DNA of 64,000 nt from Balaenoptera acutorostrata (taxonomy: Eukaryota > Chordata > Mammalia > Artiodactyla > Balaenopteridae). Under the pieces are notes generated by a model. That model saw only the letters and a program-made list of their open reading frames with translations, had not been told where the DNA came from and made no database searches. Location of the stretch: the NCBI RefSeq assembly GCF_949987535.1, contig NC_080064.1:38512282-38576281 (forward strand). Reading direction: 5' to 3'. Position numbers and translations under genes: made by a program. This document shows, piece by piece, positions 46,809-57,400 of the stretch (position 1 is the stretch's first letter; every line of letters starts with the position of its first letter).

Positions 46809-47344
46809 CAGTACTTCTCAAAGTGTAGTCCAGAGACCAATGAGTCCCCAAGACCTTTTCAGAGGGTCCAACAGGTCAAAAATATTTTCAGAATGTCACT
46901 AAGACATTACTTGCCTTCTGTACTCTCATTCTTTCACAACTGTGTAGTGGAGTTTTCCAGAGGCTATGACCTGTGGTATCTCAACAGACTGAATAGAGGA
47001 GCAGACTTAGGAATTTACATGTCTTCCATTTAAGCCAGACATTAAAGATTAAAAAGCCAGACATTAAAGTTATGTGCAAAAACATAAAATGATGCCACTC
47101 TTCCCACTTTTTTTGTTTGTTTTTTGGGAAATATAGCTATTTTCTCATTTTAAAGTTATGTTAACATGTAATGCTTTATTATTTCTAAATGAATTAAATA
47201 AATATTTTTTGACTTCTCAGTTTTATTCTAATATGGTAAATTTCAATAGATATAACCCACTTAAACAGAAACTCTTTGGGATCCTCAATAATTTTTAAGA
47301 GTATAAAAGGGGTACTGAGATTAAAAAAAAAATGAGAACCACTT
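46809..47344 (+). mobile_element. hAT element, internally deleted copy of the 14460 family
   Basis: The ends cagtacttctcaaagtg and tgagaaccactt are inverted. An imperfect 8-bp duplication tactaaac / ttctagac is at 46801-46808 and 47345-47352. The 3' part parallels the element at 14460-17641 ('tcaataatttttaagagtat' against 'tcaatagtgtttaagggtgt'). Confidence 0.82.
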
Positions 47345-48350
47345 TTCTAGACCTTCCTGTATTTATGTTTTGCCAAACAATTAAATTTTTAATTTCCTAG
47401 TGACCACTGAGGAGATGTTGCTGCCGTACAGATTATTTCAGAAATTTGTCTTGATAAGAACAAAAAAGTCTACAGACAATCTTAAAAAGAAATGTATCCA
47501 TTAGTTTAAAAAATAAATCATTTATTACATCTCCTCAAAATAAATACAGTAACAATGTCAAAACTAAAGTGCAAGCTAATAGACCACTATCTATAAGCTC
47601 TGGGCATGAGTTTATGATCACTTATGCACTGGTAATCCTCCAATAGCTCCTATACCAAAAACAGGGCTCTTTGAGAGGTCTATCCAGCAACTGTTCTGTT
47701 ATGGAATAATCCTGATTCCCAAGTCACAACAGGACTAACTGAGATGCTTAAAAGCAATTCTCTGTACCATAATCTTAACATCTCCAAAATAAAAAGTTTT
47801 GTTTCATCTAAACAGTTCAATATTTCCCAGTATTTCTGGGAAATACATAAACATTAAGACATCAAAGTCCCATCTGGATCCAATCCTTATGTTGTCAATA
47901 AATTGTAATAGATGTAGCAATCCGTGCAGTTATTAGATACCTTCAGGATGCATGGTAATGGTAGTTTTTGAAAATACAGGCTGGAGGGAAACACCTTTCA
48001 ATACTAGTTTTTGAGGCTGCTGGAAGCAATAACAGATAAAAACTTCACATTTATGCTTCAGTCTAAAATTAAAATGAAAGCCATATTTTGAAAACTGTAA
48101 TATGAATATTATAGTTAAGGAACCTAAGTCAACAACTGTCTAATTTGGAAGTTACTTAACCCTAGGCTATTGCAATAGCCAAGAAATGAGGTGACCAAAG
48201 ACCTTAAGTAGAAAAGCACTTAAAGGCTAGAAAGAAATGATGCTCCTTAGGTATTCATTAATTCACATATTTATTAAATTGTCTAATACTTGCAAGACCT
48301 TGAGCAAGCTAAGCTCATAAGCTGGTGGGAAGATAATTCCAAAGGGGGAA
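47345..48350. other. Promoter-proximal intron stretch, unique
   Basis: No transposable element recognised. Confidence 0.45.
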
Positions 48351-48359
48351 GTATACATA

Positions 48360-48860
48360 AATAAATGCGGAAGCTACTCTAGACAGAATGGAAGAAGTTC
48401 TGAGAAGTGCTAGAAGAGGGAGGGAAGGATGTCTCCTAACAGAAGGGATCATGGAACATACATTCTGGCATAGAAGGCATCTCACCAGGGCCCTTAACAT
48501 ATATAAGGTTCCAACCCAAAGTGAAAGGCATCCCAGGAAGAGGAAAACACACACAGTAAGGAACAGCAAGTATAAAATAGCTTCCACAGAACTTGTGATG
48601 GACTCCAGGAGGGGAAAAGACTGGAATATTAGGCTGGAAGCAAAAATAAAGGGACTTACATGACAGGATAGCAAGACAGGGCTTTTTTTCAGTAGGCAAA
48701 GGGAAGCCATTGGACGGTTTTTAAAGTCATCGGAAGATTTACCATTGGAAGGTAAATCATCAGATGATACTTTAATAATACTGTGGATTGGACAGAGTAG
48801 AAACGGAGAGAACAGTCAGTGCACTATCACACCAGTCCAGGCAGGAAATAATAAGAGCTT
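48360..48860 (+). mobile_element. Ancient mammalian repeat, diverged
   Basis: 'ggaacagcaagtataaaata', 'gggaagccattggacggttt' and 'ccagtccaggcaggaaataa' match the common 'gccattggagggttttgagc' repeat. Its family name is uncertain. Confidence 0.5.
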
Positions 48861-50796
48861 GATCTGGGACAGGAACTAGGAAAAAGGCAGATACAAGACA
48901 TGCTGCAACCTCTTCACTAAAAATTAACTTAGTTTTAAATGTTTCGAAACTTAATTTACCACACAAAACAAGGTTGTTCACATTATTTACATTAAAAACC
49001 ATTCACTTCATAGGCAATACTTCAGCATACTCAAGTGTGCTTCCTTTTAAAAAAGCTGTTAGGAATAACTAACTGTATTCTACATTAAGACTATAAAGTG
49101 GGCAATAAAGAGCAGCATAACCATACTTTCAATATTCTGACTAGAATCACAGTATGCAAAATTTCTTTTAAAGATGAACATTTTAAACTCAAAAGTTTAT
49201 TTCCATGGAATACACAAAGTTTGGATCAGAATTTTCTATACAATCTTGTAAGACCCACATTACTACATAATTATAATAGTTCACTTTTCTTAAAATCATT
49301 TCTGGACAACTCAACTCAACTTGGTCTACACTTCTACCAGGCCCATATTTTTCAAATATTAGTGCCTTCTTCATTTTCTCCCCTCCTCCCCACTCACCTC
49401 TCCGCCCAACAAATTCCCTTTGTATGTCTGCAAGGCAAGATACTATATGATACAGTATGATTCTAAGGCAGTTCGAATATATAATTCTTATAGTAACAGA
49501 AATCTAGAATTATTAACCTTACTTTTCACAGGAGAGGAACCAATGATGTACTAAATTTCCATTTATGTGAATGATAAATGCATCTAATAGAAATGATGCT
49601 TTACCATTAGGGGGAAACAAAGGGGGAAATACACACAATAGATGGGTGGCAAATCTCACAAACTTTGCAAAATACAAAAAAAAGCTGCATCTGGATTGCA
49701 GTCACAATTATAAAAGCAAATAAAGAAGGCTCCAAAATGAAGGGAAAAGAAAAAATTCTAAGTGATCATTAAGAGTGAAAAAGGTTGATTCAATATTAGT
49801 ACTAGTTTTTAATATAACATCATTTAACACTCTCTCTCTCTATGACTAATTGAAAAAAAAACAAAGAGGATAATTCACTGTTCACAAGGACACAGGAAAT
49901 AATTTCTACATACATGCTGTAAGACAGTTATACTTCATTACACTTTCATGGGCTCAAATCCTTTCAAAGGCTTCCAAAAACACATAGTCTTATGATAACT
50001 GAGATTCCCCAATGACACACAATTTTTTCTGTAGGCTTAGCTATAACACATTTTTTAAAGACATAACGAATTCATTCTCAACAAAAATAGTCACAAAGGC
50101 CCTCTACTTATTCAAAAATCATTACATAAAGCACTGTCTATAACTGCAAACAGGGTCTGAAAATCTGACAGCTAATAATCATAAAATGGGGTAGACTTAA
50201 AGAAAAAAAATCACCCAACTTTTCCATTTTTCCTTCCTTTTCCTTTCCTACCAGATACACAAAATGTCTGTAAGGATCTCAGACAAAGCTCTAAAGTAAA
50301 AATACAGTGTATGTATACTTTACATTATGTATACTCAAACCTATCTCATATATGTACACATCACATATATTCACACAAAAAAGGTTTCTCCTTTTTTTAC
50401 GCTAAGAATTGAAGTTACGTTAAATCCGATCCCATAAATGAAGTTAAATCACCATAAATTAAAGAGTAATAAAATAGGGCACGTAGATCTGAGTGACTAT
50501 ATTCTGAAAAGAAAAACCTCAGACTAAGGCCATGACTGAATAAAAACGCCCTATCCCTGAAAATCCCTAACCGGCATTCGGCTTCCGTGAGAGAAAAAGG
50601 GGGTCTTAAAACGAATCATCACATAGGTAACCCAGTTTCAGAAGTTAACGAACGTAAAACACAGCGAACCAAACAAGACAAACGTACGAAATGACAAGCT
50701 TTAAAGAATTTCCCCAAAGGGAAAGACTGACTTCAAGACTGGGATATAAAGCATCCTTTGCAGGTAGAAGAATCTTTAATTGAAAAAGAAAAAAAG
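48861..50796. other. Promoter-proximal intron stretch, unique
   Basis: AT-rich and almost free of recognisable repeats. Pyrimidine-rich (CT)n occurs at 49830-49842. It may hold regulatory elements, but none is demonstrable from sequence alone. Confidence 0.45.
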
Positions 50797-50813
50797 GGGG
50801 GGGGGGGCGGTGG
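50797..50813 (+). repeat. G-rich homopolymer run
   Basis: A run of about ten G following A-rich sequence, close to exon 1 in intron 1, with matching C-rich patches at 50880-50912. It is low-complexity and could form G-quadruplex structure on the plus strand. Confidence 0.6.
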
Positions 50814-51113
50814 TGAAGGGTACGACAAAAAACCGAACGACAAGCAAAGGCAAAGAAGTAAAAGAAACGGGTCTCTCCTCCCATCCCCCACCCCAGCCCC
50901 CACCCCCACTCTCACAGGACAATAGGATCGGGGTCCTAACTGCAAACTTTAAACGTGTAAACCAGAAGCAGTTTTACTGCAGCTCTAACTGCAAATCTGC
51001 CCCTCATCCCGAACCTAGTTCACCCAAGAATACTTCTGCCCTGAAAACATCACCAAGGTTTTGTTAAACACAAATCAGACCCATCACAAGATTCTTTTTT
51101 TTCTCCCAAGTAC

Positions 51114-51219
51114 CTGGAGGATCCATTTCAATATAAAATATCAGTTCTGTCGAATAGGGCATCATCACCTCCCTCCAGTCTGCGTCATCGCGGTCCATAC
51201 TCCACACCGTATTGTACAT
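51114..51219 (-). CDS. PIK3R3: PIK3R3 coding exon 1 (p55-gamma N-terminus, start codon)
   Basis: First coding exon of the p55-gamma regulatory subunit of class IA PI3-kinase, which binds the p110 catalytic subunit and brings it to phosphotyrosine proteins at the membrane. On the minus strand the ATG is at 51219-51217 and 35 codons plus one base follow. The peptide begins [15 protein letters not shown], continues [16 protein letters not shown] and ends MDPP. This is the short N-terminus that p55-gamma has in place of the SH3 and BH domains of p85. The exon ends CCTCCAG followed by a GT donor (51113-51112). The final G completes an Ala codon with exon 2. A second in-frame ATG (Met8, 51198-51196) has a stronger Kozak context (A at -3, G at +4) than the first (G at -3, T at +4). 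I recognised the protein from family knowledge; the frame and splice phase fit exons 2 and 3 exactly. Confidence 0.96.
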
Positions 51220-51226
51220 CGCGCTG

Positions 51227-51262
51227 TCAGGGGCAGGTCGTCAGGAAATATATAGAAAGCAT
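51227..51262 (-). other. Short upstream ORF, 11 codons, just before the PIK3R3 ATG
   Basis: ATG at 51262-51260 starts an 11-codon frame ([11 protein letters not shown]) that stops at TGA 51229-51227, seven bases before the main ATG. The context is weak (T at -3). It counts only if the leader is continuous with exon 1. An alternative reading is that ...CCTGACAG just before CGCGATG is a splice acceptor, which would remove it. Confidence 0.3.
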
Positions 51263-51601
51263 ATATATTTTTTATCTGCTATTTAAAAATCTAAAAATAT
51301 ATATCTGTAAAAGTCCCACTCGATAATGTACTTCGGGGTTTCCAACGGCCGGTACAAGTCCAGCCAACTACCAGGACAAGGACGGGGTCCTCCTCCCCTC
51401 TCCTGCTCTGGCAGCCAGCAAAATGCCCCCCGAACGTTCAATCTACGGGCTTTTCTCCTCGAAGGGGTACAGAAAGGCTTGGGGGGCGGAGGGCAGAAGT
51501 GTTAAAAAGCGGCTTCCCCAAAAATCCCTCCTACACAGTCGTTCTCCAAAGAGAAAAGCTCCCACCGCCTTCAAATTTTTCCGCGGAAGCCACTTTTGTG
51601 T

Positions 51602-51682
51602 CCTTCAAGAGAGGGAGAATAGAGGGGGGGCGGGGGAAAGAACGCGCTGGGAGAAAGGTGGGTAAGTGACAAAGGAAGGCAT
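51602..51682 (-). other. Upstream ATG with a short ORF
   Basis: ATG at 51682-51680 opens a frame starting MPSFVTYPPF and running about 26 codons to a TGA near 51602. It has a weak start context and low-complexity C-rich coding. It is one of at least three upstream ATGs in the presumed leader. Confidence 0.22.
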
Positions 51683-51922
51683 AAAAAGGAGGTTGGGTAT
51701 TGCGTTCAAGTTTCAGGGTCCCACTGGTCTGCGGGGAGAAATCCCCTCAGGGGCCAGGACTCGGGCTCCGTTCCGGTCGGGCTCGGAACCGAAGCTGCTG
51801 CAGCCTGGGGATGGGGGCCCGTCCGAGAGTCCAGTTAGCTCTGCTTGGCCGTGCGCTCCCGCCCGGCTGCAAGCAAGCTCGCCAGCGCCGGCTCCCCTCA
51901 CGCTCTGCCCTGACTCAAGCCA

Positions 51923-52027
51923 CTAGAGTTTCATTTTAACGGCGCGGAGGGGGGACACCCTCCCCGCCCCCAAGCTCTCCCGCTGAGGCGCCACCCAACC
52001 GCGCCGAGCAGGGGGGATGGCCAGCAT
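51923..52027 (-). other. Upstream ORF, 34 codons, in the likely PIK3R3 5' leader
   Basis: ATG at 52027-52025 in the context GTGGCGATGC (G at -3), ending at TAG 51925-51923. The peptide starts MLAIPPARRGW and ends VKMKL. It contains a second in-frame ATG two codons before the stop. It would lie in the leader if transcription starts upstream of 52030. Human nomenclature includes a PIK3R3 upstream reading frame locus (P3R3URF); I cannot confirm that this is its counterpart. Confidence 0.3.
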
Positions 52028-52321
52028 CGCCACTGCTCCTTCCACTCTATTCCGCCTCGAAGTGTTGGGGCTTCTGTCAGGTGCCTGAGAGACTGTTCAG
52101 GAAGCTGTCCTCCGCCTCGGCTATCAACTCTTCCCACCGCTCCCCAGGCCTCGGCTCCTTAACCCTCCAACCTCTCTCCCCCCAGCCTCAATCAGAATGG
52201 TAGGGCCCGGGCGCTGGCCGCTCGCCAGGAGTCAGTGCCGGGAGCACGCGAGCCGCGCGGGGAGGGAGAGGCGAGAGGGGAGGTGGGGTGGGGGGGAAAT
52301 GAGAGGATGAAGTGGCTGGTG

Positions 52322-52460
52322 ATTGGCTGAGCCAGGTTGCCGGAGCCCGGAGCCTGCGTCTTTTGTCTGCCTTGCTCCAGCTGAGGAGCGGGAGACGGCT
52401 GCGCGCCCCAAGCGAGCCAATCAGGAGCCAGCCGGCGCCGGCCGGTAAGGCGGCGATTGG
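52322..52460 (-). promoter_or_regulatory. Three CCAAT (NF-Y type) boxes
   Basis: ATTGG occurs at 52322-52326 (in gtgattggctgag) and at 52456-52460 (in ggcgattggtcgc). CCAAT occurs at 52417-52421 (in gcgagccaatcagg). The first two read as CCAAT on the gene strand and the third is in the opposite orientation. All three have flanks close to the NF-Y consensus. Clusters like this usually mark CpG-island core promoters. Confidence 0.65.
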
Positions 52461-53050
52461 TCGCAGCCCAGTTACTAAGCGGGACAAAGGCAGAAGGGGG
52501 AAAGAAAAGAGGAGGAAAAAAAAAAGAAGAAAGAAAGAAAGAAAGCGCAAACGGCGGTTACTGACAGGCTCGGCGAGCGCTCAGGGGCTCAAGCTGCCCG
52601 GAGACAGGCGGGGCTCCCGCTGAGGCTCGGTCCGCCCGGACGAGTAGGAGAGGGGGAGGACGGGCTGGCGCGAGACACCTCTGCCCAGAAACTGGCCGCG
52701 GGGGAGGGGATCGGACAGAGAGGGCGCGTGCTGTCACTTGGCGGGACGCGCGCTCTTCTGGTCCTTAGGAGGTCCCCGGTTAGAGTCCCTCCCCACGGAC
52801 CTCTTCTCCGAGCTGAGACAGCTCGCCCCACCCCCCGTGATAAGTTGTCAAATAAAGCAAAGGTCCACAAACCCACTTGCAGGACCGTGCTGCTAAGTGA
52901 GAGGATGTGCCCATGGGCCCCGTGCAGCCGTCCCCGGCCGCTACCTGAGCCCAGCCGCGACTTCTCCCCTTGAGAACTGAGGCACTTCTTAAGCAGGCAT
53001 TTCGCGGTTACCCTGCGCTTTCCACCCCAGGATTTTTGAACCCAGAGGGA

Positions 53051-55625
53051 ACTGCCCACCCCTGAAATAAATGGTGGAGGGCCACAGCAGGCCCCTCAGC
53101 TCTAGTGCTCAAGCCGGAAAAAATGCCTTGCAATTACAGCGCGTGTGTGATTTTTGAGATAAATCACAGGTGTTGGAATCCCTCGCCAAAAGGGCTCTAT
53201 TCTGTTTCCCCGACAGACGCCTTTCCACATACACCCAATCCCTACACCCATTCTTAAAATGCTGAATATTTCCACGCATTTCAGGAACTGCTAATTAACT
53301 TGCTGGAGGGACACTGAATAGCCAAAAGCAGATTTGTGTCTCGTGAAGCTTGTGCCTGGAATTGCCATTCTGCATACCCTGCAATACAGTCTGGGGAGGC
53401 CAAAAACTGCTCTCTTTCCTCTTTACACAGGAGTAACGAAGCCCATTGTGTTTGGGTTGACAACCTGATTAAAGCCCTAGCAAAACCTCCTACCATGAGT
53501 GGCTCTTCTATATTGACATGCCTGTGGAAAAGTTGCCACGTTTCATCCTCAACCTCCTAAAGTGGTTCTGCCTTCCTTAAAGGTGCTCTGAGTTGAGACA
53601 GTTCCTGGGAGCAGTCAAAATGTGTATAGACTGGGTGTAAAGTCATGGGTTAAAAAGAGCCAGGAAGAATGAATGGACAGGGTTGAGCTGAGAAAACATA
53701 TCAGGATTCTTATATGCTTGCTTGCTTACATTTCTGAAATCCAAATGTGATTCTGGAGCCAAATCAACCTGGGACAGGTCACATTAATTTGAATGTCCTG
53801 AACCATTCCTCCAGGTAGAAGATACTGGAAGATCAACCCTAATTTGTGGCTGGTTTCCCAGCAGGCTCTTTACTTCACTGTATCTGGGAGCCAGAAGTAC
53901 TCACATTTGATAACTCAAAAAGCAGAACAATCAGTCAAGGGCAAGTTGGTTTATTTTTGTTCACGGGTGTCCCTGTGCATTCCCAAACAAAATGAAGGTG
54001 AAGAGAGGAAGTGTGGAAAAGATAATAGCTTTCAGATTTCCATAGCAGCTTTTGCCTGGACCACTTCTCATGATTTAGTGGTGGGGATTCAATTTCCAAT
54101 GCACGGAGCAATCACCCAGGCCTTCCCCACAGCTAAGGCTTTGGGAGATGTAGTGAAGAAACAGCACAGTATATCATGTGTGCTCAAAACTGACACATTG
54201 AGTAAAGCTATGTGATTCAACCTTGCCACCTAAAATCATATGACCCAACTGTCCAACAAATAAAGGAGGCCTCCAAAGAATAACAGTGATGCAAGAGGCA
54301 ACGATGAATCAAGGGGAAGCACACTTCCTTCAGATGGGCTTGAACCAGTGCCCTGCCATGGTGGGAAGTGCCTGTCATATGATGTTGGCTTTACTTTCTT
54401 TCAGTTGAGAAATAGAAGTGAGGTTCTGACTGCTTGTCACCAAACCGCCTCAGGCTCTTTGGCAAAGGTAGACAATGTTAGCTCTGGTGCCCTGGATCAT
54501 TTCCATCCTGGAGAATTATATTTGGCCTGGGTGTGGAGTAAATTCAGCTGTAAGAGCTCAAACTCCTGGGTCACAACCTGCTACTTTGGGAGTTGTTTTT
54601 TCCCCCTTGCCTCCTGCCTTTTTAAAATTTAAAGTAGTCTTAGGTAAATCACAAAATCTGCCTTCATTTATATATCTGTGAAATTGGAGATTACCTTCAG
54701 ATTTATGCAAGCTACTTAGTTTATTGTGAAACACTCTGAGAATGAAAAAAAAATGCCACTTAAGTACTTAGAATTAATAGTACCTTTCTGTAACTCCAAA
54801 CAGACAGAGTGTCCTTCACTTTTCACCCTGCTCTTGTCTTGCTATGAAACAGTTCAAATATGCTCCGTTTCCCCCTCTTTATTTCAGAGATGGGTGAAAT
54901 ATTTCTTCTGTGCACTGAATATGGGGTATGATCTCAGACCTCTCTGTGCCAGCAGAATCAGCCTGGAACTCAGCCAAAAGTTCTTCGTGATTAAAGGTGC
55001 CATCTGAGCACACGATATTTTTTTTAAAGCCTTGCAAAATGGAAACATACTTTTATTATTTTTTTAAGGTCACTGGCTTTAACACAGAACTGGCTTTAGG
55101 CTTTGCGGAGGATCACTGGACTCAATCCCCCTCTTTTTTTCCTTTCTCATTATCTTCCCTTTGCCACTTGTCTTGTGATAAGGCCAAGTCCGTGCAGCTA
55201 AATAAACTCATTTAATAAATGGGATTCCAAGAAAACTCTACAAATTATCAGTTGCAGATTTTAGGACCTTCCCAGCCACATGCCTTATAAGTTGGGGGTA
55301 TATCAAGTTTTTATGGAAAAGTTTGCCTTTACAATGTAAAAAAAGCAATGCTAGTGGATCTTCTAGAAAGACATCTCCCCTGGGGATGGATAGTCATCTC
55401 TTATGATACCAGTGTCTAACATCTTGGTTTTCCATTTTTTCAGAATGATACCCCTTTTATTTGGCATTGTAATTTTTTATTTCTCCTCTACATCTTTCTT
55501 GAAACTTGGAAAACCATGGTAGGGTTAATCCTATCAGCCCAAGGCACTGAGAAATTATGACATTAGATGAATGAGCAGTTTTCATAGGAGTGGCATTTCT
55601 CCAGATGCTGCTAAATTCCTGGGCT
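53051..55625. other. Upstream flank of PIK3R3, unique
   Basis: Composition falls back to AT-rich. No transposable element or exon is recognised. Open frames (for example 53844-54215) have no family resemblance. Confidence 0.45.
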
Positions 55626-55637
55626 TATAGGGCTCTG

Positions 55638-55957
55638 GGTTTTTTTAAATTAATTAATTAATTAATTAATTAATTAATTTATTTATTTATTTATGGCTGT
55701 GTTGTGTCTTCGTTTCTGTGTGAGGGCTTTCTCGAGTTGTGGCAAGCGGGGACCACTCTTCATCGCGGTGCGCTGGCCTCTCACTATCGCGGCCTCTCTT
55801 GTTGCGGAGCACAGGCTCCAGACGCACAGGCTCAGTAGTTGTGGCTCACGGGCCTAGTTGCTCCATGGCATGTGGGATCTTCCCAGACCAGGGCTCGAAC
55901 CTGTGTCCCCTGCATTGTCAGGCAGATTCTCAACCACTGCGCCACCAGGGAAGCCCC
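55638..55957 (-). mobile_element. CHR SINE, 'acaattactgagcc' subtype (reverse)
   Basis: (TTAA)n/(TTTA)n tail first, ending 'ccaccagggaagcccc'. The exact duplication tatagggctctg is at 55626-55637 and 55958-55969. Confidence 0.95.
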
Positions 55958-56284
55958 TATAGGGCTCTGTTTGAGGGCTTCCTCAGACCCTTCAGCACAT
56001 GATATAGATCTTCTCCCCACTTTGGGTCCTCCTTCAGCTTTGGAGATCACCAAAAATGCAGGTCTCTCTCTCTCTAGCCTAACATGTTCCCCTCTTTTTG
56101 GTATCTGCCCTTTTAGCAACACAAGGGCGACCTGGATGGTATGTTATGCAAACTTCCCCTCCATCAAGGCAACAGCTTTCAACTCAGCTCTCACCGGGAG
56201 AGAGAGAGAGCAAATGAGATCCAAATGACAGGAACAATAGTCCAGGCTGTTTCACGAGGGCAGGGCACAAACAGGGCAGCTGGT

Positions 56285-56475
56285 GAGCTCTGCTACTTCA
56301 TTTAATCTCCATAACCCTGAGGAAGTTTGTATTTTTATTCTCCTTTTACAGATGAGGAAATTGAGACCCAGAGCAGTGAGGAGACTTGTTCAAAGTCATG
56401 CAGCCACTCAGTAGCACAGCCAGCGTTAGAGCCCCAGGTCCTGATGCCTTTCCCACTACACCACACAGCTTCCCA
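56285..56475 (-). mobile_element. MIR element
   Basis: 'ccttttacagatgaggaaat', 'caaagtcatgcagccactca' and 'ctttcccactacaccacaca' follow the reverse MIR pattern. Confidence 0.88.
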
Positions 56476-56710
56476 CCCCTTCATTCACTTAGCGAATGTT
56501 TATTGATGCTTCCAAACACTGGGGATACAAAAATGAATAAGACAAAGTGCCTAACATTGAGTCCAGAGTCCGTAGAGGAGGAGTTCAATTATATGCTATA
56601 ATAGAGAAATTGACAAAGTGCTATATGAACCCCCAAAACAGTAATGATCTCTGCCCACAATGCAGCTGAGTAAAGGCTTCCTTGAGGAGGTGATATTTGG
56701 CCTGCCCCAA
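56476..56710 (-). mobile_element. Ancient L2-type mammalian repeat
   Basis: 'gaatgtttattgatgcttcc', 'aaacactggggatacaaaaa' and 'ttccttgaggaggtgatatt' match the same repeat as at 36785. Confidence 0.7.
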
Positions 56711-56859
56711 ACTTATATTCACCTGCTTTAAACATGTGGTCTCTTTACTTCTCAGTTTGTCCAATCCATATGATTAGCTCCAAGCCTGAAAAAGTTTCAC
56801 TGAAAGCTGACCCAAAGATCAGATCACCAGAGTCTTTCATTATCTTTAATCAGGCTGCA

Positions 56860-57400
56860 ACAGCCTCCTCATAATCTCCCTGCCTTGCTTCTTCCAGTTC
56901 ATACTCTACAAAGTTAGAGTGATGGCTCTAAATAAAAAATCTGGGCATGTCACTCCCTTGCAGAAACTGCACAGTAATCCCGTTTGCCCTCAGGATAAGG
57001 TTTCAGTCTCTTAGCCTGGCATTCAAGGCTTTGATGGTCTAACCTTTGCCTCCCTCTCCAGTCTTTTCTCACACATTTCTTCCTGTCACTCCTAAGAACT
57101 ATACTGAAGTACTGCATTTCTCAGAAAATTTCTCCTCCACACAATGCCCTCCACTAGAAACTTGCAAACTCCCACTTATGTGCATCCGATTTCGAAGATT
57201 GTGCTCACTCAGCCCCCTGCACTGGCCTCTGTACAGCCCTTAGCACACCGTGTTCAAAGTGTCTGTTTCCAGGTCTAACTGTCCCCTCCTGCTCTTGGAG
57301 CTCTTCACGGGTGGAAAGCATGTCCTCAGACCATCAGTGCCCAGCATCAGGCCTGGTGCACAGTGGGTAGCCGATGAATATACTTTGAGTGAATAAACAA
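56860..57400 (+). mobile_element. L2 element
   Basis: 'caacagcctcctcataatct', 'gcctggcattcaaggctttg' and 'aggcctggtgcacagtgggt' through to 'gaatatactttgagtgaata' follow L2 3' order. Confidence 0.85.

Larger units (their letters stand above)
3580..51113 (-). other. PIK3R3: PIK3R3 intron 1 (47.5 kb)
   Basis: Bounded by the exon 1 donor GTACTTGG at 51113 and the exon 2 acceptor at 3580. It is full of transposable elements, listed separately. Most L1 pieces lie on the plus strand, antisense to the gene. A possible cassette exon lies at 28509-28577. Confidence 0.92.
51330..53050. promoter_or_regulatory. PIK3R3: CpG-rich promoter region of PIK3R3
   Basis: The composition shifts sharply from AT-rich intron and flank to GC-rich DNA with frequent CG dinucleotides, GC boxes (around 51624-51636 and 51962-51973) and three CCAAT boxes at 52322-52460. 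I see no clear TATA box. This is the normal form of a broad, widely active mammalian promoter. With CCAAT boxes usually 60-100 bp upstream of the start site, minus-strand transcription would begin near 52150-52270, giving a 5' UTR of about 1 kb if it is unspliced. The exact start cannot be read from sequence. Confidence 0.75.

Noticed and set aside
51931..52137. 68-codon minus-strand frame in the leader
   Set aside because: It begins at GTG. The ATG-initiated frame at 52027 is more credible, so I listed that instead.
52188..52550. 120-codon minus-strand frame across the CCAAT boxes
   Set aside because: It overlaps promoter motifs and a GAAA-type microsatellite. Low-complexity composition with no resemblance to a protein family.
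52589..53059. 156-codon minus-strand frame in the CpG island
   Set aside because: It lies upstream of the presumed start site, begins at GTG, and is Pro/Arg/Ser-rich as expected from random GC-rich DNA.
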